From NCBI RefSeq assembly GCF_030272615.1, contig NC_081413.1, forward strand, positions 164,678,080 to 164,742,079: a stretch of 64,000 bases of DNA. Reading direction: 5' to 3'. The notes beneath the pieces were generated by a model, which was not told the origin of the DNA, did no database searches, and worked only from the letters and a program-made list of their open reading frames with translations. Numbering within the stretch: position 1 is the first letter of the stretch; every line of letters starts with the position of its first letter. This document shows, piece by piece, positions 1 through 12,059 of this stretch. The stretch comes from Cryptomeria japonica (taxonomy: Eukaryota; Streptophyta; Pinopsida; Cupressales; Cupressaceae). A program made the translations under genes and the position numbers.

Positions 1-9
1 ATGCCAACA
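1..9 (-). repeat. Edge of element A 3' LTR
   Basis: The window opens on ATGCCAACA, identical to the last bases of the A LTR at 37430-37438, immediately followed by the same polypurine tract. The rest of this LTR lies to the left of the window. Confidence 0.8.
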
Positions 10-22
10 ATCTCCCCCTTTG
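10..22 (-). promoter_or_regulatory. Polypurine tract of A internal-1
   Basis: Read on the minus strand this is CAAAGGGGGAGAT directly abutting the LTR start TGTTGGCAT. It is the plus-strand primer for reverse transcription. The same tract precedes the 3' LTRs of D, E and B. Confidence 0.8.
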
Positions 23-1067
23 GCATTGATGTCAACACATGCAGTATCCGGTATACTACTGGTTTCCTCTCCCCCTTTGACAACAATGGCAAAGGGAAAT
101 GACATAACTTTCTACCAGTTGCTTCTCCTCCTTTGACCATTTTACTTTGAATCCTCTCATCCAACAACACTTGAGATAGAGGGCTTAGACACCAACCTGA
201 TGTTAATTGTATGTACCAATCTGATACCAACTGTATATTCTCCCCCTGTGCAGGCAACTCTCCCTCTTTGGCCAACATATGGTTCAAAAATCAAGGGATG
301 TAAAGCTGTGAACTCCCCCTGAGCCATAGATCTCAGGTCTTCTTTGTTTGTCAGGTTCTAATCGACGACTCCAAATTGCACCTTGTACTGGTAGAACTAA
401 GTATATGTGATCTTCAAATGGTCTTTCACTTCCATGATATCCATCACATCTTGTGACATGATCTTTCATGACCACAATGCCAAACCGCATGACCATCATG
501 TCAACTAACAAACTAGTTAACTAAAAATGATGTATGCATATAGGATCAGCTAACAGACCAACACATTGTCATTCAAGACTTCTCCAATATCACCTGAGAC
601 ATAATTTCTTCAATCCAAGCCACATGAGTCACTGCACAGATCCAAGAACACATTTACTCACACAACTTGCAATACCGATAAATATCCATACCGGTAACAT
701 ACTTTACATACCGATTTGCTAGACCGGACCAATATCTCCACTGAGACCCCTTCTTCTAATCTCAGTCCTTTTGTGCTAAATGCCTCTGATACCAATTGCA
801 GTTTGAACCATCCATTGACACTTGCAGCAGTGATCCATCTCACATATGTAGATGTGTAGCTAATAGAATAACTACACACATTGTCATTTCATCTTCTTCC
901 TTGTACCGGTAGGAGCTTGTCCTTACATATGCCTTTTTCAAAATTTCAGGGTCGATATGATCAATATGTAACTCCCCCTAAGTCCTACATCTCCTTTAAG
1001 CCTTGGGAGATATCACCTGTACATTGAATGGACAGTGCTTGCCCATGGTCATATCCTCTTGCTTCTT
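10..1067 (-). other. Element A internal-1, 3' non-coding part
   Basis: This stretch aligns along its length with 37439-38475 in internal-2. It has no supportable gene. On the minus strand it carries several further G-rich tracts resembling the polypurine tract (near 67-80, 240-250, 314-322 and 971-981), each of the form AGGGGGAG or CAGGGGGA. Its right end, GCTTCTT, is the target at which element H inserted. The gag frame of internal-1 ends inside this segment, but I could not fix its stop. Confidence 0.7.
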
Positions 1068-1861
1068 TGAAGAAGTCACCGGTGAGGAGGAACCTCAAGG
1101 AGATCAATCCAGACCAGTCAACAAGAGTAAACACAACAGAAACACATAAACATGATGGAGGTAATGTAGAACAAATAGTTTTATTCCGTGAAATTTGATT
1201 ACATCCAACCGGTAAAAATCGGGTTACAACATACCGACACACAGGCCTGGTAGAATAGGTCACAACCGGGAGCTTGAATCGAAAGATCTATCTTCTAGGC
1301 ATAGTCTATCTATCTAATACTCTGATTTATCCTAATTGATTGATTCGATTCCAAATCATGATGACAAATATATATATATCGATCCAAAGGATCCAGTTAG
1401 CCCAAAAGTGATAAAAACCCGAAGAACAAGACCTAATGTGGAAAATGAACAAGGTCGGGCTTCGCCAAGAGATTCCTTCAGAAAATCCAAAGGATGAAAC
1501 ATAGATCATGGAAAAATGTTGGCCACATGCCAAGGAACATCAAAATCAATGCTCAAGGCTTTACAAGCTTTAGAATGGGTTCCGGTAGATCACCCGAATA
1601 GGTCTCAGGCAACCGGTAACAAAGGAACAACCAGTAACAAGAAACTATCATGAAAACCGGTAACGATATCTTCTTGACAAGTGATCCAAATACGATGTGG
1701 TCTGAAAGAAAGAAAGATGATCAAGTCTTTAACTAGAATCCCACTCCACAAGATCCGGTGAACCAAAAATGGGACACACAGAAAGCAAAACAAACAAAAT
1801 AGAAAGGAAAATGTTTTTGGTTTATGCATGATTGCTATGAACCAGGGATGCTCCTGCATCA
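1068..1861 (-). repeat. H 3' LTR
   Basis: It matches 31925-32670 along its length, with point changes and an extra segment of about 20-40 bp near 1160-1195. In plus orientation it runs TGAAGAAGTC to CTGCATCA. An AT-run (ATATATATA, near 1368-1376) could serve as a minus-strand TATA box. I could not recognise a polypurine tract immediately outside it (1862-1885 is not purine-rich on the minus strand). Confidence 0.85.
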
Positions 1862-1891
1862 GACATACAGGGTTAATGAAAAGTGAGCCTC

Positions 1892-3342
1892 TCACTTTGC
1901 TGGGGTCAGAGGGAAACCAAGGCGATCTACCTCTGCCTGAGAAATCCAAGATGAAACTTCAACTAGTCTGCTCTTCCACTTTACAAGATATTCTTTGTAT
2001 TGACTGTTCTGGGTACTACGCCCAATCCTACTGTCCAAAATCTTTTCAATCTGATCCAGTTCTTTCCAAGGCAATTGTTTCTCAAGGTCTACAACACTGT
2101 ACTCACTGAGTTTTGGTTCATGGTACTCATGAAAATCTACAATGTTGAATATAGGTGAAATACTTAGATTATCTGGTAGCTCCACTTCATATGCATTTCC
2201 AGAACTGAACTTCCTCAAAATCTTACAGGGTCCAAACTTCTTCACTTGTAACTTATCATAAGTTCCAAATAGGAAACTCTCTTTTCTCAAATATACCATC
2301 ACTTCATCACCAACTTCAAATTCCTTATGTCTTCGCTTCTCATTTGCCTTCTCCTTATATTTGTTGTTTATGTCTTCCAATTGCTGTTTAACCTGAATAT
2401 GCAATGCTGCCATGTGATCTGCAAAATTTTCTGCTTCTGAACTCTTTTGGTCTTCACTGCTAATATCTCTCAATTCTGATTTCCTCTAGGATGCACTCCG
2501 GTAACAATCTCAAAAAGGTCTTTTTCCAGTACTTCTATTCATTGAATTGTTGTAGGAAAACTCTTCTCGTGCAAGGATCAAATCCCAACTTCCGGTTTTA
2601 TCTCTCACTAAACATCTCAACAAGTTTCCCAAACTTCGGTTAACAACTTCTATCTGTCCATTAGTCTATGGATGAAAAGTAGAAGTGGACTTCAAATCTA
2701 TCTTCATCTTCTTCCAAAGTGTTCTCCAAAAATAGCCAACAAAATTAGTGTCTCTGTCTGAAACTACACTCTTAGGTAATCCATGCAATCTCACTTCCTT
2801 GAAAAATAGGTCTGCAACATGTAATGCATCTCATTTGTTCTTACAAGGTATGAAATGAGCCATCTTCAAAAATCTATCCACTACCACAAATATAGAATCA
2901 TTCCCTCTCGGCGTCTTAGGCAATCCAAGTACAAAATCCATGCTTATATCCTCGCAAGGTCTTATCGGTACTGTCAAAGGTTTATACAATCCCACATTTT
3001 GACTACTAACTTTTGCAACTTGACAAACTCTACAACTCTGCACATATCTCTTAGCATCCTTATGAATCTGGGGCCAAAAGTACTGCTCACTCATCAATAC
3101 AACTATTTTGTCAATGCCAAAATGTCCATCTAAACCTCCACTATGTTTCTCTTTTATTAGGTTCTCTCTCGTGGAACTCTTAGGTATGCACAATTGAACT
3201 CCCTTGAATAACATCCCATCCTGAATGAAATAATCCAACCATTTTCTCCTATCAACCATAACCGGTTCTCTACATGCTTTCCAAGGTTCCACAAAATTAG
3301 GTTCTTCATCATACAAGGCCTTCAAATCATCAAAACCTAATG
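1892..3342 (-). pseudogene. H pol, C-terminal half: integrase plus chromodomain
   Basis: Reading leftward from 3342, the frame shows the integrase zinc-binding module (H-x6-H, then CRVCQ). The catalytic core follows with Asp in SMDF, Asp in VVSDRDTNF and Glu in NGQIEVVNRS. The GPY/F-like region contains FGPCKILRK, and the frame ends in a chromodomain with KEYLVKWKS and SSWI. A C-terminal chromodomain is the hallmark of chromoviruses, where it is thought to steer integration toward modified histones. The frame stops at 2831-2833 and is degenerate between about 2480 and 2830, where at least one frame change and several stops occur. The last stretch (2473 to 1892) is open for 193 codons and ends 31 bases before the LTR. 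The upstream half of pol is displaced by solo LTR S. Confidence 0.88.
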
Positions 3343-3347
3343 CTGTC

Positions 3348-4781
3348 TGTAGACGTATAAAAATGACCATATTCCTAAATGAATATTTTATGTTCATTTC
3401 TCTATTAAATCCAATTTAATTAAATTACCCGCATTCCTCTATTTAATTAAGTAAATTACTCAATTAAATTCACTATACCTCTTTTACCATTTAATAGAAT
3501 AAATTCATTTTATCCAATTAAAGCCCTTATCCGCTTTTTAATTAAATTCAAATTTAATTAAAATAGTTATCCTAAATTGAATAAATCTAATTTATTTAAT
3601 TGCAACCAAATTGAATTAAATTCAATTAAAACCCATTATCCCTTCACCCACTTGCAAAATCCTACACCTCCCACTTGCATCCTAACCCTCTTCCTAATTT
3701 CTTCTAGAATCTATCTAATCCTAATTAATTAATCCAAACCCATTCATTATCCTCTTTCCCTAAATTTGAGGAGGTCACTTCTCAAATTTGGAGTAAAGTC
3801 TTCTAAAGCATTAAAGCCTTTATTTAACTTGTTGAATACCCCCAAATTTGGAAGGACTCTTACAAATTTGTCCCCAAAGTCTTCATAACCATTAATGGTT
3901 AACTCAACCCTCTAGCATGGTTAAAGAATTTTCCTAAACTTAACCTCCATCTAACCCAATGGTCTCATCAAGCATTCATTGCTTTGACCATAGTTATCTC
4001 TTTATCCTTTGCACAAGAGTTATCCTTTGGGTAAAAGCTTTATCCAATGGGTAATCCTAACTTAACCTTAACCCTTAACCCCTAGGGTAACCATGAGGTC
4101 TTCTCAAGCATTTAATGCTTCTTACATCTCCTCTCAACCAACCTTATGTTGACAATTGTCACCATTTCATTGGTGCCAATTGTAAACATGGATTGACAAC
4201 TTTCAAACTCAACCCTTGATTAAATCTTTCAATCTTGGCCATCCATTACCCTATTCTTGCTATAAATAGAGCTCTCTATCCTCCATTTTCATGATCCAAG
4301 TCTTTAGCATCATACTTATACTAAAATCCATCCAAGCTTTAATATATCATTTGTGCTCATCATTTAGCCTCTCTTTTTAATAGGAAATAATCTAAATATG
4401 CATGTTTAGAGTATTTTCTTAATCATAGACTAGTATATCATGCTAGGATAGTCTTGTTACTAATCTTGTCATCTTATAACTAGTTTATTGCATTTATAGG
4501 ATCATGCATAGTTTAGGATGCATTTCATCTTAAAATCAACCAAAGCATCCCTTGTTCTTGCATTTGTCATCCCTAAACCATTTTGCTCAGTGATCTGAGA
4601 GAAAAAACATTGGTTTGAGGGACCTTGTGAGATAGAGAACCATGGAACCAACCTTGGGAAGCTGAGCCATACTTCATGACTCCATAGCTTGCACCAAGAA
4701 GTTTTGTGGGTGTGTGAGCAAGACTCCTTAGGCTTCATTTTTCACATTTTAAGTTCTATCGACCCGCTTTTCCCGCATACA
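3348..4781 (+). mobile_element. Solo LTR S (1,434 bp)
   Basis: The unit starts TGTAGACG and ends GCATACA and is bounded by a perfect 5-bp duplication CTGTC (3343-3347 and 4782-4786). Removing it with one duplication brings the RNase H and integrase parts of H back together without a gap. It has no internal coding region, so it is the residue of LTR-LTR recombination. It is very AT-rich at 3400-3620 with many TTAATTAA-like runs. Orientation is inferred from the TATA box at 4261. The family is unknown, and it resembles no other LTR here. Confidence 0.85.
4261..4268 (+). promoter_or_regulatory. Probable TATA box of solo LTR S
   Basis: TATAAATA is followed by GAGCTCTC, placed about two thirds into the LTR, as expected for a U3/R boundary. 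It is supported only by sequence and position. Confidence 0.5.
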
Positions 4782-4786
4782 CTGTC

Positions 4787-6365
4787 ACTCTCATCTCTGT
4801 GAGCAAATTGCTTCTCCTACTCAATGCATCAACAACTTTGTTAGATTTCCCACTTCTATGCTTCAACACAAAGGTGTAACTCTGCAAGAATTCTACCCAT
4901 CTCATATGTCTCTGATTCAACTTACTTTGGCTATTCAAATACTACAAAGCTTGATGATCTATATACAACACAAACTTCTTGGGCAACAAGTAGTATCTCC
5001 ATTTCTTCAAGGCTCGAACTATAACATAAAATTCCTGATCATACACTGAATATCTCTTCCGTGCATCATTCAATTTCTCACAATAGGCTACTGCTCTCCC
5101 TTCTTGACTCAAAACTGCTTCTATTGCCGTTCCACTTGCATCACAATCCACTTGAAATACCTTATTGAAATCCGGTAAAGCTAGCACAAGCTACTTAGTC
5201 ACTTTTTGCTTCAATAATTCAAAACTTTTGTTTTCTCCGGTGGTCCACTTGAATTTCTTCTGATCTCCTTTCATGGTCGCAGTCATATGGCTACAAACTG
5301 AACTGAAATTTTTGATAAACTTCCAGTAAAACTAGCCAATCCATAAACTTTCGGTAAAACTAGCCAATCCATAAACTTCCGGTAAAACTAGCCAATCCAT
5401 GAAATGATCTTACCTCTCCAATGCTTTCTGGTGTAGGCCACTCAACAATGGCTTTCACTTTCTCAGGGTCCATCTTCAAACCATCCTTAGATATCATAAA
5501 ACCTAAGTAGACTAACTCATCCTTCATGAAAGTACACTTCTTGATATTGATCAACAAATTTTCATCTCTCAATCTCTATAAAACTTGTCTTAACCGCAAC
5601 AAATGCTCCTCTTTTGTCTTACTGGAAATCAGAATGTCATCCAAATACACAATTACAAACTTACCCAAGAATTTCTTTAATACCTCATTCATCAGCCTCA
5701 TGAAAGTACTTGGTGCATTAGTCAATCCAAAAAGCATTACCAACCATTCATATAGTCCTTCATTTGTCTTAAAGTTGTCTTCCACTCATCACCTTCTCTG
5801 ATCCTAATCTGATGATATCCACTCTTCAAATATATTTTTGTAAAGTATTTTTCTCCACTCAAACAATCCATTATGTCATCCATCCTAGGTAAAGGAAATT
5901 GGTATTTTATTGTGATCTTGTTTATTGCTCTTGAATCGGTACACATCCTCCATTCTCCATTCTTCTTAGGTGCTAATACTACTAGTACTGCACAAGAGCT
6001 CAAGCTCTCCCTAATCAAACCTTTTCTTCAACAAATCCTGCACTTGTCTATTCAGTTCTTCATTCTTTGTCGGTGTCAACTGACATGAAGCTTTGTTAGG
6101 CAAACTAGCTCCGAGAATCAAGTCCATGCTTTATCTGAAATGATGTCAACATATTCTGTCAACAAATCTCTTATCTCTTCTAGGTGCTCTTCTTCCGGTT
6201 CCTGTTTCTTCTCTTCTTTGGAATTAAGGCAAAACACACATTCTCATGTCTCAGTCCATCCATGAATTTCCTTCCATCTACTAAACAGATACTGACATTT
6301 GTACAGACTTCATTCTTAAAAGGTTTCTCCAAAGGTAACAAGGTTTGCTTCATCCCATTAGCCAC
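4787..6365 (-). pseudogene. H pol, N-terminal half: reverse transcriptase and RNase H
   Basis: On the minus strand the order begins with the segment joining protease to RT (6365-6020) and RT block [17 protein letters not shown] (about 5957-5905). It continues with the YxDD box as [12 protein letters not shown] (about 5660-5625). RNase H follows with [18 protein letters not shown] (about 5165-5105) and IDHQAL, and the connection domain ends near 4787 with HRSGKSNKVVDALSRR. Frames switch several times: 6018 and 5187 share one phase, 5785 and 5572 another. A 28-bp triplication at 5315-5398 lies between RT and RNase H. The RT and RNase H motifs, with the downstream chromodomain, place it in Ty3/gypsy rather than in a plant pararetrovirus. 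Confidence 0.88.
5315..5398. repeat. 28-bp tandem triplication inside H pol
   Basis: Three adjacent 28-bp units (5315-5342, 5343-5370 and 5371-5398) differ at one or two positions. Each begins ATAAACTT and ends AGCCAATCC. The 56 added bases are not a multiple of three, so the expansion shifts the pol frame. Confidence 0.85.
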
Positions 6366-6370
6366 AATAG

Positions 6371-7321
6371 TGTTGGAATCCAAGAAAACTAAGGGGGGGG
6401 GTGGTGAATCAATGTTCTACCAAAACAATCAATTTTAACCTTATTAAAACATGCATACACCAATCAGTATACCGGTACGTATAGAATTGAAAGAAGTGAA
6501 GCATCCAATAAGACAATCACATAAATGAATACCATAACACACAAAATTATACGTGGAAAATCTCAAAGAGGAAAAACCACGGTGAGATTTGTGACCCACA
6601 ATATCAATCCACTGGCCATATGAAGAGATATTACAAAATATAGGGGCCTACACTTGCAGGAAGGCTTACAGCCTAAAGCACACTACTCAATCACAAAAGG
6701 AGCCTCACAGACTACATACAAATCTAGACTACAATCTAGAGAAGTGATTGAACTGCAAAGATAGCATCTTCTATGCCTCAATACAGTTTCGGTTAAGCTA
6801 TGTGTTCCGATCTAAAACCCTAAACCCTATATCGGAATAACCCTTACATAAATATCCTCACATAAATGATCTCTCTCATATATTTTGCATCTCCTTTATA
6901 TTCCATAACCCTACACACACTCATATGATATCTCATCCATCCATATTACAAAATAATCTAGTCAACTGACCTATATACCCTTTACAAATCATCATGCCTT
7001 ATGTTGGCTTACAAAGATAATTACAATATGAATATACATGTTGACTAGATAGCATTAATACACGAATATAAAAAACAATTGCCGATGCCAGATCCAAAAG
7101 ATGTCGGTCTCCAATACCGATAACTTGATTCTAAACCATGTCGGCCTGCATTGTTGGTAACCAAAGAATTCGATCCAACCTGCCGGTGCTGGTGCCGATG
7201 AAGTATTTGTGAAGTGCCTGTCGATACACAACTTACCCAAAATATGAATCCAAAACAAGTTGTCATGTTTCCATCAACGATAACATATTGAAACCAACCA
7301 ATTGAGTGTCAATTGCCAACA
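6371..7321 (-). repeat. G 3' LTR (951 bp)
   Basis: In plus orientation it runs TGTTGGAATCC to GCCAACA and matches 12060-12799 plus 30196-30386. It contains the reverse complement of the C-rich box found in the other copia-like LTRs (G-run near 6391-6402, followed by GTGAATCAATG). It also has the conserved GTGAG...CCCAC hairpin block at 6582-6599. Confidence 0.88.
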
Positions 7322-7617
7322 ATCTTCCCCTTTGGCATTGATGGCAACACTCATGTGAAAAAGGATCATGGTTTGCATCTGTGAGTCTCATCCTAAACCT
7401 GTTCCCCTTGAGCTGAATATCCATGAATATAAAATACTCCATACCTCCATAATTTTCCACCTATACTCCCCCTAATGTATACAACTCCCTTTTTCCTTTT
7501 TTTTTTTCACATCAACATCTCTCCCTCTTTGACATCAATGCCATCAAAAATACCAAAAAGTACCAAAAAATGGGACGAAGAATGAAAGACTGTACAATGA
7601 ATATGTCTCAAAATACC
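7322..7617 (-). other. G polypurine tract and 3' non-coding region
   Basis: Directly beside the LTR, the minus strand reads CCAAAGGGGAAGAT, preceded by CATCAATG, the tract used by D and E with one change. A second G-rich copy lies near 7457-7470. There is no supportable gene. A T-run at 7493-7508 is simple sequence. Confidence 0.75.
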
Positions 7618-10600
7618 TTACTGGAGTTGGATGTATTTGAAAATATCCGGATAGGCCTTCTCCAAAAGCTCAAGATAGGTATCCCAACCTGATTTGAAAG
7701 TGCCAAAAATAGATATAAGTCCATTTAGCATATGAGAAAATGACTCTTTCTCATTAAGCTTTGCTGGTGTGGGCTTACCAACCATATCTATACACTCCTC
7801 TTATGTACACATAATGAATCCAACAGGGGAATCAACAAACCTCTAAGACTTCGACTCTCCTTATGATTTTATCTTTTTCTTTCCCAAGAGGGAAAACTTG
7901 GGCTTTCAAAACCAAAATCTGACCATCAATAGATGTAGTTAATGAATTCAATCCATCAAAAGAATTGGCTATACCCGCAATCTCCTCCTGAATATCCTTA
8001 ATCTTTTTATATATCTCAGCTGTGAGTAAACCTGTATTACAACATACTCTATAGATATTAGTACATTGCCTCAATGCATTATCTATCAATTTCAACTTTT
8101 CATTAATCTCCTTCTTCTCAAACGCAATCACTTGATCAAATATAGCTCTCTTTGCTTGTGTGAACCTTTTCAGTACTTATCGGTTTGATATCTGCTGCAA
8201 GGATTGAAAATCCTTTGAAATGTGCTTTATGATTGTCTTAAGCTTGCCAGATGGACTCACTTCTCTGTCAAACTTGCACTCTGGGACTAGTATATGCAAA
8301 ACAATGATAGACTGGTCAATATCACCTTTATCCATAGATCCCTCCTTCAACATTTTCTGTGCAACCATCATCATAAGTTCAATAGAACTCATCTCAATTA
8401 TGCTTTTCTTTTCAACCTGTGAGGTGTCAATTGACAACAATGATGGACTCACTACCGGTTCCCTGCCAGATTCCCCTTTCTTCTCTTCTGATGGTTTAAC
8501 CTTTATAACTTCCTCACTTGCACCGGTGGCTTCGCCACTTGGTGTAGTCTCAGTAACTGCCAGTTCCTCCCTAGGAACTGTAACCTCATCCTGTACAATC
8601 TAATTCAGAGGAATATTGTCCTCAACATTAGTAACCTATAAATTATCAACCTTTACACTCTTTGTATCTATCAGTATCTCAACATTTGCCTGTACATTTG
8701 TATCTACTAGGGGCTCAATATCCACTATCTTAATATTTTTCAAAATTGAGGTTGAAGTACCCATAATACCTTTTCTTTTCCCTTCAAATGGGATGTCTGC
8801 AGTATCTGTCTTAGGTTTCGACGAAGTATAAAAACCATGGTTCTCTTCAAAGAACTTAACCCATGCCTCGTGGGTCTCCCTGGTTATCTCATTGACCCTA
8901 CCTAACATAAGACTAATTATTCTATGCTTGCTATTAAATATTTTCCTATCTGCAACCTCAAGTGTCTTGTCCATCTCCTCTGGAGCAATAGAAACACAAA
9001 TAGATAACAACTCTTGAATCTTTATATGCCTGTCTTCTTGCAGTGCTGATAGTCTTTTAGCATCTAACATGCCATACAACTGTGCTGGTATTTGGTCCTC
9101 AATTTTTAACAAGGTTTTTTTTTATAAATATCTAAATACAACAAAACTGCTTCCTCTACTTCTCTTTGTTCATCATTATCTAAATGTTCATAATAAAACT
9201 GTACATTCTTTAACATACCATCTTTAGTAATTTCATCAACTAACTTTGCACAAGTCTTTGGTGGAATTATAGTTACATTACCAAATTCAGTTGCAATATC
9301 AATGCCATCCTTCTTCTTTCTCTTTCCAATACTGGATGGGACTAAAAGTGTTTATTTTGGTGCTCTTCTCTATGCCGATACCCTAATAGTAACTTTCCTA
9401 ACCGGTTGTGTCTTAGCTTCTACCTTAGTTTCTTCAAATTTCTTCCTCAATACCCTTTTAAATGCCAAGGGTGTGTCATCTTCAGATCCAAAATCAGCTG
9501 CAATAGGCTCAATGAAGATTTCTAGTTCTTTCCTCTTCCTGTCTTTCTCTGGAACAACATCAATAAATGCTTTGATGTCCTGTGAAACCTTTAAAATAAA
9601 TTTACTTGCCTTTCCCTTCTGCTTCTCTCTCTTCTTCTAGTTGAACTCAGTTTCAACCTCTTGCTTCTTCTGCCTAGTAGTGCCAAAGGTTTTTATAGTT
9701 TCATCTACCGGTACATCAATTAGCATTTGTACATAAGCATCAAGAATATGTGCATAAACTTCATAACCCATTTCCTCAATCCAAATCTTCTGGGGCCTTA
9801 CAACTTCCATCAAAGTTTCATCTTTCTTGACCATGAATCATATCTTAGTTGAGTACTTCTCAAAAATGTGCTTTGAAACCCTCATCCTAGAATTCATAGC
9901 CTTTTGAAATGATTTAAAGTAACCCCACACTTTGTCATCTCTCTGACTACTTAATGTAACAATTCACTATTTTAGTTGCCTCCCTACCGAGATATCAAAT
10001 GCCCATTTTGTCTTCCCAAAACTAGGAGTCTCATTGATGAAAATAACATTAAATAAACAATTAGGTTACCATACCAGAATGTTCCTTTCTTTTCTCCTTT
10101 ACTCTTTCCTAGGTTGATCAACAATTCATCCAACATCAAACCATATTGATCTAACTTCTCATTCTCCCTCATCATTTTATGAGCTACATAAATGCAGAAG
10201 CTAGAAATAGAATTCAGTCGATTTCATTTGGTGACCTTGTAACCGATGACCATGCTTCCGTATCTGATATGCGTGTCAGTGATAGTACTGATCCTCATTG
10301 ACCGCTTGTTTGATGTTGCACCGATAATCTTGTTGACTTGATCATTTGAAACTTTCTTCTCTGGACGTTGTCCAACCCGCAGTAAACCAGTGATTGCCCT
10401 AATGGCCTCCTTCATAGTTTTATATGGTCTATCCAACCAAATAAACTCTCCATGCACTCTTCTTAAAACATACCTAATAATCTCATCTTCAAATTTTAGA
10501 ATATCCAAAATGCCAGTAAACCCTAAATCCATAATGTGCTGATATTCAGGCTTAATCTTTCTAGAATCTCCCATTAGCTCATTCATGTACATTCTCTTAA

Positions 10601-10817
10601 TATCAGTCATTCCTAAATCCTCAATATGATAGTGAATGTAGGCTCTTACATCTTCGACATACATGACTCCTTCTGGGACATGGGAAAAAGCTCCAACCAA
10701 ATCGTTCAGGGTAGCAACATGTGGATATCGCTTGATAATCGGCCTGGGATGGTCCTTGACCTCAACTATACTCGGATTTGCAACAATTATAGGTATATAT
10801 GATGATCCCACTTCCAT
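7618..10817 (-). pseudogene. G second ORF, homologous to the D and C second ORFs
   Basis: It starts at ATG 10817 and can be followed to a stop at 7618, about 1,067 codons in shifting frames. The N-terminal part carries RVHGEFIWL (10434-10460), also present in D and as RVHDDFMWL in C. Further on come FWYGNLIV (D: FRFGNLLV; C: KFGSLLV), a middle block with GRVNEI (near 8900) shared with D, and a lysine/glutamate-rich, probably coiled-coil C-terminus (8131-7832). The stretch between about 9980 and 9115 is heavily frameshifted. Its function is unknown: it has no protease, RT, RNase H or integrase motif. It lies 235 bases downstream of gag. It may be a structural or packaging factor, or a host-derived protein; I cannot choose. 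Confidence 0.7.
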
Positions 10818-11051
10818 GATTGAAGATAAATACCCATGAATAACTGCTGGTAAAAAATCCTAAAGACCTCTTCCAATCGCTGGTGAAATCACTCAAGATG
10901 ATATCGATCACTCTGAATCGCCTTAGACTTCCTCTGAATCGCTTTGAATGCAAAGTGATCTGAAATGAAGTGAATTCAACCTTTTATCCTCCAAGAAACC
11001 TTAATCCTTCATTAACATCAATGACTTCTGGTGGAAGATACTAGATCTCGA

Positions 11052-11985
11052 TCAGACATCTCCAATGTCTGGAACATCTTCTAGAACCTCTTCCCGAGGC
11101 ATATGCAACATTTTTATGTTCTTTTGAATTGCTTTGCTAAAACCGATGTAATTGCTTAACTTGCACTGATTAGCCATATGTCCAAATTTTCCACATGTAT
11201 AACATTTAACATTCATTCTGCAATCTTCTATCTTGTGACCATGCTTATTACATGTAGAACATTGTCCGGGAGAAGAATTAGGATTCTGAGTTGCTCTATT
11301 TCTACATTGCCTAGCCATGTGACCAAATTTATTACAAACAAAGCATCTGCCATTAAATTTATAAGCATTAAACTACCATACCAATGCCTTATGGTTTTGA
11401 TCTTCATTTGCAGTACCACAACTCTGTCCTTGTTCAAATCCAAGTCCACTAGAATCTCCATTTTGCCTTTGTCTCTTCAATAACTCATCTAGTTGTGCTA
11501 AACTAATCTTGAGTTTTTCTTTATACTCACTTGCAATAGTTAGATAATCTCTCAAGAATTATCATTTGTCTCTCAATTTCTTGTTCATTACTATGGGATT
11601 GTACTAAATCAGTTCTCAACATATCATTCTCATGAACCAACCTTCCACATTCTTCAAATTTGGTTTTCAAAGATACAAGATTTTCTTCCTTTTTCTTCCA
11701 GACCTCAATCTCTTTAGACATTCTCATAGTTATAGCTTGCATTTTATTCCTCATAACCATGTTCTCCTGTCTCAGCTTCAGGCATCTCTCATTAATCGCA
11801 TCTTTCTCATCATTATCCTTATTCTGTAAAAGTTCTTTCCTCCTAGCTTGAACAAATGATAGTCTCTCTTGTAGGACAAGAATGAAGTCATGAGAAGAAT
11901 TCAATTCATCTTGTAGCTTCAAGTTACTTATCCTTTCAACATTATAATCTTCAAGTGCCACCTAAAGTTGCTTCTCCAAACTCAT
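11052..11985 (-). pseudogene. G Gag: coiled coil plus CCHC zinc knuckles
   Basis: The frame begins at ATG 11985 (MSLEKQL), with an in-frame TAG a few codons later. About 150 residues of heptad-like, charged sequence follow and align with the D Gag (for example RQENMVMRN beside D's RQENMTLRN). After a frame change near 11540, three CCHC knuckles follow: CFVCNKFGHMARQC, CSTCNKHGHKIEDC and CYTCGKFGHMANQC (about 11340-11160). Such knuckles bind genomic RNA in retroelement particles. It ends at a stop near 11052. The primer site is only about 60 bases upstream. Confidence 0.8.
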
Positions 11986-12045
11986 ATCCATGGATTCCAG
12001 ATTCAGGATCTTCCTCAAGCTGTTAAAATTCCTCCAAGGCACAAT

Positions 12046-12057
12046 GGAGTGATACCA
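12046..12057 (-). promoter_or_regulatory. G primer binding site
   Basis: The minus strand reads TGGTATCACTCC, two bases inside the 5' LTR. The first seven bases match the initiator-Met tRNA 3' end used by A, B, C, D and E; the last five differ. Confidence 0.65.
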
Positions 12058-12059
12058 AT

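Noticed and set aside
1862-1891. A polypurine tract for H next to its 3' LTR
   Set aside because: The minus strand here is CACTTTTCATTAACCCTG, not purine-rich; either it has decayed or the true boundary differs slightly.
4787-6365. The gypsy-type RT of H as an endogenous pararetrovirus
   Set aside because: It is flanked by paired LTRs and a 5-bp duplication and is followed by RNase H, integrase and a chromodomain, which pararetroviruses lack.
7045-7266. Short frames at 7045-7266 and 7055-7258 inside the G LTR
   Set aside because: They lie within a non-coding LTR, overlap in two phases, and are disrupted in the other LTR copy.
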